In this document: piece after piece, positions 1 through 11,870 of the stretch
Layout of the letters: the number at the start of each line of letters is the position of its first letter
Position numbering within the stretch: position 1 is the first letter of the stretch
Assembly (NCBI RefSeq): GCF_000264905.1
Contig: NW_006763143.1
Span: 729,224 to 793,223, forward strand
Source of the DNA: Stereum hirsutum FP-91666 SS1
Taxonomy: Eukaryota > Basidiomycota > Agaricomycetes > Russulales > Stereaceae
Direction: 5' to 3'
Length of the DNA: 64,000 nucleotides
Notes under the pieces: generated by a model
What the model saw: the letters and a program-made list of their open reading frames with translations, nothing else
Told to the model about the DNA's origin: nothing
Databases searched by the model: none
Program-made: the position numbers and the translations under genes

Positions 1-3000
1 GCACCCACAGAAACGCCCGTCGTCCCTTGAGGGATCTCCCAGCGCTGGGTGACAGTGCTCCAGGTCGACAGGTCGTAGCGAGACAGGTTGAATGATACCG
101 TCTCAGACTGCCCTGGGCTGAGGAAGACGTTGTCGAAGCCCTTGAGGTTGAAAGGCGCCGACTTGGCCGATGCTGGGGGAGACGTGTACAACTGAGGGGT
201 CTGATTGACACATTTGAAGTCAGCTTGAGTGGCAAGCACAGAGTCTTTTGGCCCTTACCTCATGTCCTGCGACAGTCCCGTTGTTGGAGAGTGTGAAGCT
301 GACTGCGATGACCGGCTCGTGAAGCCTACATCGGTGGCGTTCCATTAGAAAGGGGAACTTGTATGACACCTGCTGGATAAGACGTACCAGGGGTCGAGAG
401 ATGACCCAGGCCCCGAAGGAGGGGTGCCCGATCCAACAGAGCCAGAGACCTTCAAGTCTTTGTAGTCGAAGGTAGTGTACGACAAGCCGAAGCCGAACTC
501 GAACCTGGGTTCAATACCAGCCTGTGAATACCTCCAAATTAGTTCAGTGGTCTCATGTCCACAGGAAGGCAAGACTGACGGCATCGAAGTGTCGATAGTC
601 GATAAAGAGACCCTCAGTGTAGGGAATCTGGAGGATGTCCGTGCCGGTCGTGTCAACGTAGATAACAGAGGCCGAATAATCCGTAGTATTCTTCGCGATG
701 GTATAGGGGAGCCGAGCGCTGACGGAGAGCGGGTAACGAGCATTAAGGATCGTGCAATATTCGAAGGTAAATCTAAATCGTACCTTGGATTATAATCGCC
801 ATAGAGAACATCGAGGAGTCCGTTGCCTATAACATTGTTGGTCCCGGTAATCTATGATTAGCCACGCCGGAATGGGACTCACCGGCTTCTTGGCCTGGAA
901 GGCCGCTCCATACCTAGATATAAACTTTAAGTGGCAGGTCCAGCAGGGGTAGAAATAAGCTCACAAGGCCTGTCACTGTTGATCGAGTCAGCGTAAGGTT
1001 TTGAGAGAGGTCATGGGGTGCTTACCGTTAGGGTGATCTATCCACGCTTCGACGATAATGGCACCGACAGCGTTAACTACAACGATCGTGTTATTATTCA
1101 CGCTGGCCACCTTTTGCACAAGCGCGTCCTGGACGAGATTTAGATGTTCAGCTGGTACACAGTAAACAGTGGCTCAAAAGACTAACTCCACTGTGCCATG
1201 CTAGTAGGTCATTGCGATCTCCTTCGTTGCCTTCGACAGTGATATACCTGAATAAAAGGGGATTTATATCTGAGCACGGACTGAAAGGTAAGATCAAATA
1301 CCCTTCGCCGGAGTCTGAATTGATCTAAGAGTGAAGTTAATATCTTGCCATATGCACATAAGCATAAGAAGGAGCGCACAAACACAAGGGCCACACTCTT
1401 TCCAGAAGCCACCGTAGCAGCGGTATCCAGGTCAGTATCGCTCAAAGACGAGGAAACGACGGTCCCATCTGCTTTGGAGCGATTCGTGATAGCGTCAATG
1501 GGCTATGAGTGCGTCAGTATCCGCATTTGAAGGGGTGTTGATCGCATTGCTTACTGTGATAAGGTAAGGATAGTCATCCGTTCTACATCGGCGTGAACCT
1601 GTGTAAGTGTCGAAAGCAAAAAGACAGGAGAGACTGTGGCTGACCCGCTGCCCCAGCCCATTCCGAGGACACCATCATCTCCGCCACGGTCAGTGTAACT
1701 GATGATGAATCATTAGAGGTAAGTCACGATATATAAAGTTCAAGACGAACCCATTGGCTCCTAACGAGTCAGGTCCAGCGTCGTTGCCAATGATAGCGAT
1801 GGTCTCAGGAGCCTTGAGTGGTAGTACATTGTTCGTGTTCTTGAGGAGCACCGTCGAGGCGGCATCAATGGTACGAATCAAGCTGTAATTCTTTCAGTTA
1901 ACTTGAGGGCCTGATTACGGGAGGCACACCACATACCTGCCGTGGTCAGCTTGGACATTGACATGCGTGTTGACCGCTGCATTGATATCCCAAGCGTCGA
2001 AATTGACCGCAGGGAAGTCGGAGTCCTGGCCCATCAGATACCAAGCTGCAAGAATCCGAGTTGCCATGTCCTATGAAGAAAACAAACGTTAGGTGCTTTC
2101 CTGATCGTCACGTGGGTCGGAGTGGTTGCTTACGTCGATGCGAGACTGAGCGACTGAGCCGTTGTTGACTGCATCAATGAGGGCCTGACCAAAGTAACTG
2201 TAAAAGCACTGGTCAGTCTATGCGACGACAGCCTCTGAGATGGCCGACACTGACGTAGTTCCAGAGTTGGCGCTAATATCCCCAGGCATGGTCATCTAAA
2301 TATCCGAAAGATGAGCTTTTTTTATTGTTGGAGCATCGAAAACTGTACTCACATCTAGACCATGGTTTGGCGCAGTCGTCGAGTGTGTGGCCCACCAATC
2401 TGCGGAATGTATGTTTAGATGAGTCTGAGAGGAGATGGTGGGATATATGCGAACCAGAAGTTACATCTGAATGGTTTCAGACTTTAGCTCAGGGCCTGCT
2501 ACCAAAGAACGAAGCTGGGAGACTCACATCCTTGGAATCCTAGCTCCGACTTGAGAAGACCGTTCAGTGTTTTATCGTTCTCACACGAAAAACTGCCGTT
2601 AACTGAGGGACGTTAGTGAAGCCGTGCAATGTGGCATCGCTGGGGCGACTTACTTTGGTCTGTTTCGTATACAGAAAGGTCAGTGAGCCAAACAAGACAA
2701 CTGTGAAGGTTCACGCACTGTAACTGCACATCACGGACGCCACATTGGCCTGGACGCTGCGAAGGAACTGATAATTGCAAGGAGACATGAGCCAAAAATT
2801 TGTTGAAGATAGATGAATGCGATACGACATACCGGATGCAAGTAAAGCTCGTGTTGCTTGACAATGTGTTAGACCCAGGGTGATTATGTGAAGATATCTT
2901 AAAGACCTACCGTCCTACATCATGTCGAAGGATTATTAGCTTTAGACTATGTAGCCAAGGGAGTCAGTAACATACCTATCGTCTACATTCGAAGTCTCCG

Positions 3001-4375
3001 TGGTCCTTGAGTGTTCCTGCTCACTGATAAGTCACATAACATCAGCTCACAACTGATGAGGCACAATACGACCGAGGGGCATGGTTCACTGACTTGTTGA
3101 TGTAATGCTTCGCAGAGGCCTGTACGCCATTTGACTGGATGCCCATCGTGGTCTCGTATGCTCCTTCACCGGATAAATAAGGATCACCACCAAATCCTGG
3201 TGCAAAATAGAGGTGAGTGATCATCAGGAGTAGCTATAGGGGGCCGACACACCTTCCCATCCACGACCGCCTTCGGGCGTACGCATGAGGTTCCTGCAAA
3301 CTTCTGCTTTAGTACACCAGAGCGTGAAGAGCAGAAGAAATATCGCACATCATTGGACCAAGAGCGACATGGACACCTTTTCCACGGAACTCAGCACCCA
3401 TGGCAGCCCCTCGCTGCCTCATCAAAGTGCGGTTGAATCTGACAAAATACCGTAAGCTCTACTAAGATCAGTTGAAGACTGTGATAGCGAAGAGACTCAC
3501 GTTGCAGCCACATTGATCCCAGGTGGGAAGGCAGAGACGAGATCTGCGTAACGCACACCCACTGGGCTGTCTACAACCACACAGGTTTGTGTCAGTCAAG
3601 GATCGGCCTACTGAATCGATAGAAAGAATGTAATGACGACAGTAAAGAGGCCGGATTTACCTTCAAGACAAAGCCCCGGAAAGCCAATGGACTCTATCGG
3701 GAGCGTATTCCCAACACAATTGCCCACCTCCCATCCGATTCCAGTAGCTAGGCCCACTTTGTCCGTCAAGTTCAACTTCGCAACAGCAGCTTCGGCCTTC
3801 ACATATGCGGCCTTCCACTCCGGCGAGATATTGGCTGAATGTTGTGTGGCAATCAGAATTATATCATCGACGGATAGAAGGGTAGAGATGGGCCTACCGG
3901 GTGGCGAGCTGGTCTGAGAAGGTGCAGTCGATGAAGTCGATGTAGCCGGTTGGGATGAAGTCGCAGTGGCCGAGGATGAGCTAGATGCTGATGTCGAGGC
4001 AGCCGGGAGGCCTATGTACGCAGAAAAGTATGAGATGTATTCCCGTAGCATTAATATAATAAATCAATCTTACATTGGGAATAGTCTTCATAGTTGCGCA
4101 GCATATGTCCAGAATTAGTATACATGTCTAGGTAGAGGAACGCCAAAAGCACCTACAGGAGTTCAAGGCTTGACAACTCCATCCGTCAGCGCAAGCTGTC
4201 GCACCAGACCTTGATCATGAGTGGACAGTTAGCCATTGGATAGAGAGCAAGACGAATCGAAAGAAACCAACCATCCGATACCTCCACATTGCTGGTACGA
4301 CCCAGCCTGTGCAACGACGTATCCAGTGCACCATGTCACAGTAGTCAAAAAGCTCAAAAAGATTTCGTATCTCAT
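1..4375 (-). CDS. Secreted CBM1-linked GH3 beta-glucosidase (3' end cut by window edge)
   Basis: Probably hydrolyses cellobiose and short beta-glucans outside the cell. Reading from 4375 downwards, the protein opens with a hydrophobic signal peptide (MRYEIFLSF...YVVAQ). A CBM1 follows across two introns ([21 protein letters not shown]: the usual cysteines and aromatics). Then come a Ser/Thr linker near 3930-4010 and the GH3 N-domain ([26 protein letters not shown]). The nucleophile segment SDWWATHST lies near 2352-2400, the GH3 C-domain ([23 protein letters not shown]) follows, and the start of the FnIII-like tail reaches base 1. The last residues and the stop lie outside the window. I chose the ATG at 4375 because it starts the signal peptide; an in-frame ATG at 4420 would put extra residues before it. 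Many short introns interrupt it, and I saw no frame-breaking lesion in the exons I joined. An N-terminal CBM1 on GH3 is known from white-rot fungi. Confidence 0.88.
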
Positions 4376-4600
4376 GGTGAATTGGAGGGCTTTCGAGATG
4401 AACCTCGCTTTAGCATCCAATCAGCCCACAAAAACCCTCACTTATAAGGGATTGAAGACATCCGAGTGGGCAGCTACTTCGCGGGTCTGTCGGGGCCACA
4501 AGCTACGACGAGCGGGGGAACGGACTTGGGCTCGGGAAATCGCCGGAGGATTTGTTGTCGCTAGCAGAGAAGGGAATGCCAAGACTGGGGGGTGATGCTC
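4376..4600 (-). promoter_or_regulatory. Upstream region of the GH3 gene with TATA and CreA-like motifs
   Basis: On the minus strand TATAAG lies at 4446-4441, about 70 nt before the ATG. Three matches to the fungal carbon-repressor consensus SYGGRG occur on the plus strand within 80 bp: GCGGGG 4512-4517, CCGGAG 4543-4548 and CTGGGG 4585-4590. The consensus is short, so single hits mean little, but the cluster sits where repression of a cellulolytic gene would be expected. Regulation is inferred, not shown. Confidence 0.4.
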
Positions 4601-5181
4601 TACTGGGTTGAGAGACTCGTGGCGACGTTGTACGTGTTCCATGTTTATGCCCAGGTTATTCCTGTTGAGTTATTGTTATTCCTCTATGTTCGAAAGAACA
4701 AAGGCAACGTCAGTCGCGGATCGGGAGAAGAGGGCGGCGATCTACGGAGGTAGGCAAGAAGGAGATGGCGCCACAAACCCTTCGGAACTATTCACCGACC
4801 AGCATCTTTCAGGATAAGGCGCCGTTGCGAGCGAAGAAATTCTCCATATTTATTCCCAGGTTACTCCTGTTTACATCCGCCTGTCGATATCGTACACCAA
4901 AGAGGATCGTCAGGAAAGGAGGATAGGATCGATGAGGAACAAAAGAAGCACGTACGGCAGAGAGACGCTAGGGAGGTCTAGAGTGGCGAGAGGTTTGGAG
5001 AGAAGTCGATCGACCATCTCGAACATGATGAGGTCAGAGGGGTATGACAGTCCCCAGTCGCATTATAGCATGGGACATCCACGCAATAAGATACATTAAA
5101 TCAAAATATTCTCAATGCATCAGTCTAAATTACCTTCCCAATCGTAGCAGATAACAGAGACACGGGGTGATCCCCACCCCC
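4601..5181. other. Intergenic between GH3 promoter and OSBP stop
   Basis: This holds the distal GH3 upstream sequence and the presumed 3' UTR of the oxysterol-binding protein gene. The short open frames here have no recognisable protein character. I see no RNA gene or repeat. Confidence 0.5.
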
Positions 5182-8109
5182 TCACCAAAGCGGCTCTACG
5201 TCCCTCCATCCCTTCTCCCTCTCCTCCCAATATCCGCCCTTATAGAACCACTCCTCTCCTTCCCTCACGAACCACCTCGGTTGCCTATCCTTCCCCTCCC
5301 TCCTCCTCTTCCTCTGCAGCTCCTCAACCCTAACCTTCTCCTCCTCCGCCAAATCCAACTCACCCTCCTCCAACGCTCTCACATCCGGCCTCAACCTCGA
5401 ATCCGTCGGTGGTAATTTCCCCTCCACCGCCATCTCCCCCTCCCCCTTCGTAATCTCATTCAAAGTCAACCCAAACGCAGTGAAGCCATAATACTCGAGA
5501 GCATTATTCGGGAACGGATTCATCTTCCACAAGACATGGAGGTGCGAATCATTGATCTTCCGAGAGAGCGACTCATCCCATTTGCCTTCGAGGGTCGCTA
5601 CGGGCTTGTGCGAGGAGGAAGAGGTGTAGACGGAGCCAGAGACGAGATTGGAGGCACCCCAGTAGCCGGCTTCTTTGAAGTCGATGACGCAGCGGGATTT
5701 ATCGGTTGTGTTTTCGATGGTCATTTTGCCGGTGTGTTCGAGGTATTTGGTGCCCATCATGAGGTTGCGCATGAAAGAGGATGGTTTATTCCTGGGGAGC
5801 ACACTCTTGTCAGAATCGCATGAGTGTATCATTTAGGTAGAAGTTCTCACCACTCGTAATGATCCTCGCCAATTTTGACATGACTGGTTCCAGTGGGTAT
5901 GATCTCTAAACTCTTGCCTGCAAAAGTCAAGACGCAACGATCAGCTGGTGCCACTGAACGAGGCTGTTCGTCAAAGCAGCTTACCCCAGAACTTTGTCTT
6001 CCCGGAGGACGAAGCGTAATGCTCCCAACCCTCTCCCTCACAGTGATACGCGAGGATGACAGGCTGGTGGCACACCTTCTCCGAGATAAACTTCATACGG
6101 GGATCCTCGAACGTCTCAGCAAGCATTGGGTTACTAAAGACGACCAAGATATGAGTCCCTGTCCTGCGAGAAAAAGCTAAGAGGCTCACAATCCCTTCCT
6201 ACTTGATCGATGTCTCGTATGCGCGTAGCTCGACACCGCAAAAGCAGCAACGTAACAAAGCCGCTCGACTAGATCTTGCGAACGAGCGGCCTCGGTCAGT
6301 AGGTTGAAGTACTCGACCTCTTCCGCTGCACGTTGCAGCAGCGTCAAAGGTTCGTTGAAGGTAACAGGGAATGCGACGCTCGAGAGATCCTGCCACAAAA
6401 TGAAGGTAAGCTCCACTCCACAAAGGGGAGAAAAAGGACGCAGAACGCACTTTGCCAACATTCTTCTTCAATACCGCAAACAAGCTCCCCTCATCTCCCA
6501 CCGGCCCCGTAGGCAATTGCGTCCTGTACACAACCGGCTTCAAAGTTTCCTTCTCCTTCTTGCTACCCACACCTCCTCCAACATCCCCCTTACGCACAGG
6601 CGTCTGCGTCTCTCCCACTACCTCTCCCCCTGGAACATCCTCCACTTCCAGCTTTTCCGAGTCCGTATCACTCGCGTCCGAATCACCCGGGTATATACTA
6701 CTTTTACCATCGTCTATTATGATTGTCGCATTACTACCCTTCGTCCCGTGTCCTTCTCCTTCTCCATCCGCCCGTCCTGCATCATCCTCGGGCGGCGTGA
6801 CATCCAACATGAATTCCTGAGCGCCTTCTCCTTCGAGATCAGGCGCGTCAAACCATACGCTCCCCGATTCACTACCCGTAGCCGACCCGGCGATAGAATC
6901 GCGTTTACGATGTACGTACGCTGAGCTGTGCGGTCTCGTTACAGGAGTCGTATGAGCCGAATCGGGTCTCCCTTGTTCATATGAGCCGTCTTGGTGGTCC
7001 TGGTCATCTTCTTCAGCGGTGGTGGGGAGTGGATAGCCGAGCGCGGAGACGGGGGTGATGCCACCTCCGACACCACTTTCGCCGAGCATGGGAAGGAGAC
7101 GCGCGAGGGTGTTATGTTGCGCTCTGAGAGTTGCGAGGATGGCTTGGGCGCGTTCTGATGGTGGTGGTGCTGACGATAGCGAGGAATGGGAGATGTAGGA
7201 TGCGGCGTCGCTGTCCGCTGCTGGTGGGCTTGTAGTAGCGGTTGTAGTTGGAGGTGGATGTTGCGCTGTCAACAGGTATAAGAGAATGTCAGGAGATTCG
7301 CTGTGACGGAAAATAGGGGTAAGGCATACGTTTCTTGAAGAAACTGAACTTTGAGCCCTCTTTAGATGTATCTTTCGGCTTGACATCGTTCCGCATCTTA
7401 TGTATGCTTGTACGTTTCTTGAGATCATTCTGTTGCCATACACGGACGGCTTCATCGAGCTCGAGAAGAGCCTTAATGCATGCGAGGAGCCGAAAAGGAG
7501 GGGAAGCGTGTAACAAAGCCTTAGTACCAGTCGTTCAATGAATGCAGTAGGACATACCAAACCCATTTCCTCTATGACTGCTCCTGCCTTGCCTGCCTGG
7601 TTGAGTCGAGGAGTGTTTCGACCAACGGAAGACCTTCTCCCCAATGATCTTGCATCCGGCGGAGGAGCCACGAATTGTCTACATCGCGAAGACGCGTCCA
7701 GGCGTAAGCAACGTACATGATAACATAGCACAAGTTGAACACACCGAAACGAGGCCATCCAGCCATCGAAGTCCTCCATGTTAAGACACTTGATATGAAA
7801 CGTCGCATTGTTAGAATCGATGTGTATATCCTTCTGCCCTCGTGCGGTCGAAATTGCGGCTTGCGGGAGAGCAATCTGGTCTCGCGAGGGTTTGCCGGGC
7901 TCGAAAGAGTAAGATAGCAGGCCAGACTGGTGTAAGACGAAATATCGCCTCGCAAAGCCTGTAACTTATTCATTACAGCTTCAAGGTACTAGAACGAGCG
8001 AATAAAGACCTTGCATTCGCTTCCGCCTCTTCTTTAATACCCATCCTTCTCTGACGATGCCGCTCGTGAACGGGTCCGGGAAGGCGACTGGGGAAGTATT
8101 GGCAGACAT
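5182..8109 (-). CDS. Oxysterol-binding protein (OSBP/Osh family, PH + ORD)
   Basis: Predicted lipid transfer/sensing protein working at membrane contact sites. The start at 8109 (MSANTSPVAFPDPF) leads at once into a PH domain: GWVLKKRRKRMQ, then across a 51-nt intron (7959-8009) GFARRYFVLHQSGLLSY, ending NMEDFDGWM. A long Ser/Asp/Glu/Gly-rich middle follows (about 6470-7270). The sterol-binding domain then reads PVTFNEPLTLLQR, RLCYVAAFAVSSYA, NPMLAETFEDPRMKFISEKV, HCEGEGWEHYA, VIDFKEAGYWG and WKMNPFPNNALEYYGFT. The order PH, linker, ORD resembles yeast Osh3, but I see no GOLD or ankyrin part. The usual ORD signature EQVSHHPP is changed to EKVCHQPV. It is transcribed divergently from the 6PGDH gene. 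Confidence 0.9.
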
Positions 8110-9073
8110 GGTGAGTACTGCGGGTGCGATAGGCTTTGGTGCTGTAGCTATGGTCGACATCGCGAAGGATAATTTGAACTATGACTGTGCTGCGAGTCGG
8201 AGAGCTGCTCGGTTCATTGAGGTGGCGGGAGTACGGGACGGAGGGGTATTCGACGCGTTCCGATTTCGTGACGGTCAAGAATTGAGATACGACGTTAGAG
8301 AAGGGTACTGAGCAGCTACTGGATCTGACGCGACCGTATGCGCGCTATGGATCAATGTAGGAACGCTTGGAAGTTGTTGACGTGGAGGACGAGAGCGGAG
8401 TGGCCCAAATAGCGCTTAAACTCGTTTGCCACACCGACTGAAACTTCCCACGATCGTCTGGCGCCGCACATCACCGAACGGCCCGGCGCTCGCGGAAGCC
8501 TCGGTCAGGATTTTCGTGAGAGCTGTGAGTGCAAGACATTGTTATAACTGGTTTTGTAGAGGATAACGCTAGAAAAAGTGCACGGTCGTGGTTTCGTGTG
8601 TATGCAGAACATTGGGGGACGGCCAATGGCGGTTGGGGACAAGACTAACGCGATGATGGCATGCGTCCGCTGTGGATGCTTGACAAGCATCGATGATGCG
8701 CATCTCGACTGGATCTCTCCTCCGCATTTTTCAAGTGGGTCAACGGCTGTCGTCAATGGCAGATGCATAGCACCAAAGTCCAGGGAGCATACTCTGCAAA
8801 TAAAATCGCGAAAATACACTACGTTCAGGCATGGGATGTATACGAGGTAAATTCTCAAGAAGTTGAAAGCTCGGAGATGTGAGCGGGTGAGAGCGACAGG
8901 GGCAACTGGGAACAGACAAAGTGATTGGTCCGTCCCCAACGGCTTATTCAGGGAGATGACGGCCCGGCGCAACTATAATTTGGGTCGGAGAGGCTCTAAT
9001 CGCAATCCGAATCTCCTCTCCTCCTACCTCCATCACCATCGCTCTTCCTCGTCTACAGTCAATCCTACACACT
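8110..9073. promoter_or_regulatory. Divergent promoter region between OSBP and 6PGDH
   Basis: This 964-bp region separates two genes read outwards. TATAAT lies at 8974-8979, 95 nt before the 6PGDH ATG, and a CT-rich stretch (about 9012-9060) precedes the start, as is common for strongly expressed fungal genes. Open frames in the region (for example 8578-8850) look random. Confidence 0.45.
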
Positions 9074-11201
9074 ATGGCTGCTCCTACGTGCGAGATTTCA
9101 TTCTTCCTCTATCATCGACATCACGGCTTACCTATACATCTATAGTGGCGATATCGGTCTCATCGGTCTGGCCGTTATGGTACGCTTTGACGCTACTTAC
9201 TTTATTTTTTTCTGTAACTTACTATACGTTCAAACCTAGGGTCAAAACCTGATCCTCAACATGAACGACAAGGGCTTCAATGTCGTTGCCTTCAACCGAA
9301 CAGTTGAGAAGGTCGACCGCTTCCTAGCCAACGAGGCAAAGGGTATGTCGTTACGAATCCTTCGGACTTGGTTTCGGACGTACGGAGCAGCGCTAAGTCT
9401 GTATCGCATGTAGGTACCAACGTGCAAGGTGCACACTCGCTCGAGGAGCTCGTTTCCAAGCTCAAGAAGCCTCGCAAGATTGTCCTCCTTGTCCAGGCCG
9501 GCCCCGCCGTCGACGCCTTCATCTCCAAGCTCGAGCCTCTCCTCGAGCAGGGCGACATCATCATCGACGGTGGTAACTCACATTACCCTGACTCCATCCG
9601 CCGCACGAAGGAGCTCGAGGCCAAGGGTCTCCTTTTCATCGGTTCCGGTGTCTCTGGTGGTGAGGAGGGTGCCCGCCACGGTCCCTCACTCATGCCCGGT
9701 GGTTCCCCCGCCGCATGGCCCGCCATCAAGGAGATCTTCCAAAAGACCGCCGCGCAGGTCGACGGCGAGCCATGCTGTGACTGGGTCGGTGAGACTGGTG
9801 CCGGCCACTACGTCAAGATGGTCCACAACGGTACGCAAAGACTCGCCTCGCGACATTGCGTCATTTTTACGCCTCTCTGACCCACCTATCCGCCCCCAAA
9901 GGTATCGAATATGGTGACATGCAGCTGATCGCTGAGGCTTACGATATCCTCAAACGCGGTCTTGGTGTCAGCGAGGACGAGATCGCCGACATCTTCAACA
10001 AGTGGAACAAGGGCGTTCTCGACTCCTTCCTCATCGAGATCACCGCCAACATCCTTAAGTTCAAGGACGACGACGGTGAGCCCCTCGTGAACAAGATCCT
10101 CGACAAGGCTGGCCAGAAGGGTACCGGAAAGTGGACCGCAATCAACGCTCTCGACGCTGGCATGCCCGGTTCGTATTCGTCTCCAAGTTATGCATTTACT
10201 CCTATTCATGACTTTCTATTTCAGTCACCCTCATCGGTGAGGCCGTTTTCGCCCGTTGCTTGTCGGCCATCAAGGACGAGCGTATCCGTGCCTCCAAGGT
10301 TATCGCCGGTCCTCAGAAGGAGCCATTCCGTGGTGACAAGCAGCAGTTCATCGATGACCTCGAGCAGGCTCTTTACGCCTCCAAGATCATCTCCTACACC
10401 CAGGGCTTCATGCTCATGCGTGAGACTGCTCGTGACGTCAGTGCTTCTCTGTTCATACCTTCTAGTCAACATCACTGATGTACTTCTTCATTCAAATATA
10501 CAGCTCAAGTGGAACCTGAACTACGCTGGTATTGCTCAGATGTGGCGTGGTGGCTGTATCATCAAGGTACGGGTTTTCTTCAGGATATATCCGCGATTTT
10601 ATTCACATCGGGCTTTCTTCGTTACAGTCCGTCTTCCTCGGCGACATCACTTCCGCCTACCACAAGAAGCCCGAACTCGAGTCCCTCCTCTTCGACGACT
10701 TCTTCAACAAGGGTACGTCCTCCCGTGCCTGCCTTAGTACTTTTTCATATCTCATTCCTTATTCGTTTCAATCTTCAGCCGTTCACAAGGCTCAGCCCGG
10801 CTGGAGGCGTGTGATCGCTCAGGCCGTCCTCTGGGGTATCCCCACGCCCGCCTTCTCCACCGCTCTTGCCTTCTTCGACGGCTACAGGTCCGAGGTCGTT
10901 CCTGCCAACATCCTCCAGGCCCAGCGTGATTACTTCGGTGCTCACACCTTCCGTGTGCTTCCCGGCAAGGAGAACGAGAAGCTCAAGACTGGCGAGGACA
11001 TCCGTAAGTTCGCTTCTCCGTTTCCGCTTTTCCCTCTACAATCTACCCCTATCTCCTTCCTCGGTTTGGATTCTACCGACGGTTTTTCTACTCCCGCTTT
11101 TCCCCGACCCAGTATCTCCGTGATTCTCACACTTGGAATTCACAGATATCAACTGGACCGGTCGTGGCGGTAACGTCTCTGCGTCGACTTACGTCGCCTA
11201 G
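9074..11201 (+). CDS. GND1: 6-phosphogluconate dehydrogenase, decarboxylating
   Basis: Oxidative pentose phosphate pathway enzyme: 6-phosphogluconate + NADP+ gives ribulose 5-phosphate + CO2 + NADPH, in the cytosol. The first exon is only 14 nt (9074-9087) and the second 34 nt (9146-9179). Joined, they give [20 protein letters not shown], the dinucleotide-binding glycine motif GLAVMG. Later exons carry [10 protein letters not shown], the substrate loop [35 protein letters not shown] with the catalytic Lys/Asn, and [16 protein letters not shown]. The C-terminal part ends [13 protein letters not shown]. Every key segment is present and length is normal. Codons end mostly in C, as in highly expressed genes, which also produces long antisense open frames. 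A polyadenylation-like AATAAA follows at 11353-11358. Confidence 0.97.
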
Positions 11202-11870
11202 AGCGTTCGCATCGGCTCGGGGTGTTGTGGTACGCTGACACGAAGAACAAGAACGTTTCGACATCCCGCATAGACTGTCTGTATCTCGTTGTTTCTTCTG
11301 TGTGTTTTTAGGGGTGGGATGTAGACATCTGAGCAGTCTTGTAGTAGTCACGAATAAACGAAAGCAAAATGTGTTTGTATTCTCATCGCTGTGTGTGCAG
11401 GGTTTAGTTACCACCACTCCCACGACAGCATTGAGGTCGGAGGCGGAATCGGCATCTCAGAAACATGACACACAGGTGTGAAAGTGAGGATTGGGGTACG
11501 GAGGCGAGAGTGGGTTGGATTGCGACCGCCTATTGGACATACACGGGGAAGGATTAGAACGGGTGAGGACGGCTTTGACGTACGTCTGCCAAGATTCTGT
11601 CTTGCTGGTGAGCCATATATTGGACCGCGCCAATCAGTGGAGGAGTATATGTGTATATCTATGCGAACATCCAGATGAAACGAAACATCGGACGGGATGG
11701 ACTCCTCGTGAGCCACACGCCACATTCTGAGCTTCTGATTACGTACGCGATTCAAAGCGAATTTCGTACCGGACCGATAAGGAAAGCAGTTGACCGTTTT
11801 AGGATCTTTTGTTTCTTCTTGCCACATCTGAGCCGAACCACGATAAGTCGGAGTCGACCAAGTTGGTTGT
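11202..11870. other. Intergenic between 6PGDH and the ASNSD1-like gene
   Basis: This contains the 6PGDH 3' UTR and the upstream region of the next gene. A 203-codon minus-strand open frame (11408-12019) overlaps the next gene's first exon and shows no family resemblance, so I treat it as noise. Confidence 0.5.
11353..11358 (+). terminator. Polyadenylation-signal-like AATAAA after 6PGDH
   Basis: AATAAA lies 152 nt after the 6PGDH stop, at a reasonable distance for 3' end formation. It is only a motif match; fungal polyadenylation signals are loose. Confidence 0.35.
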
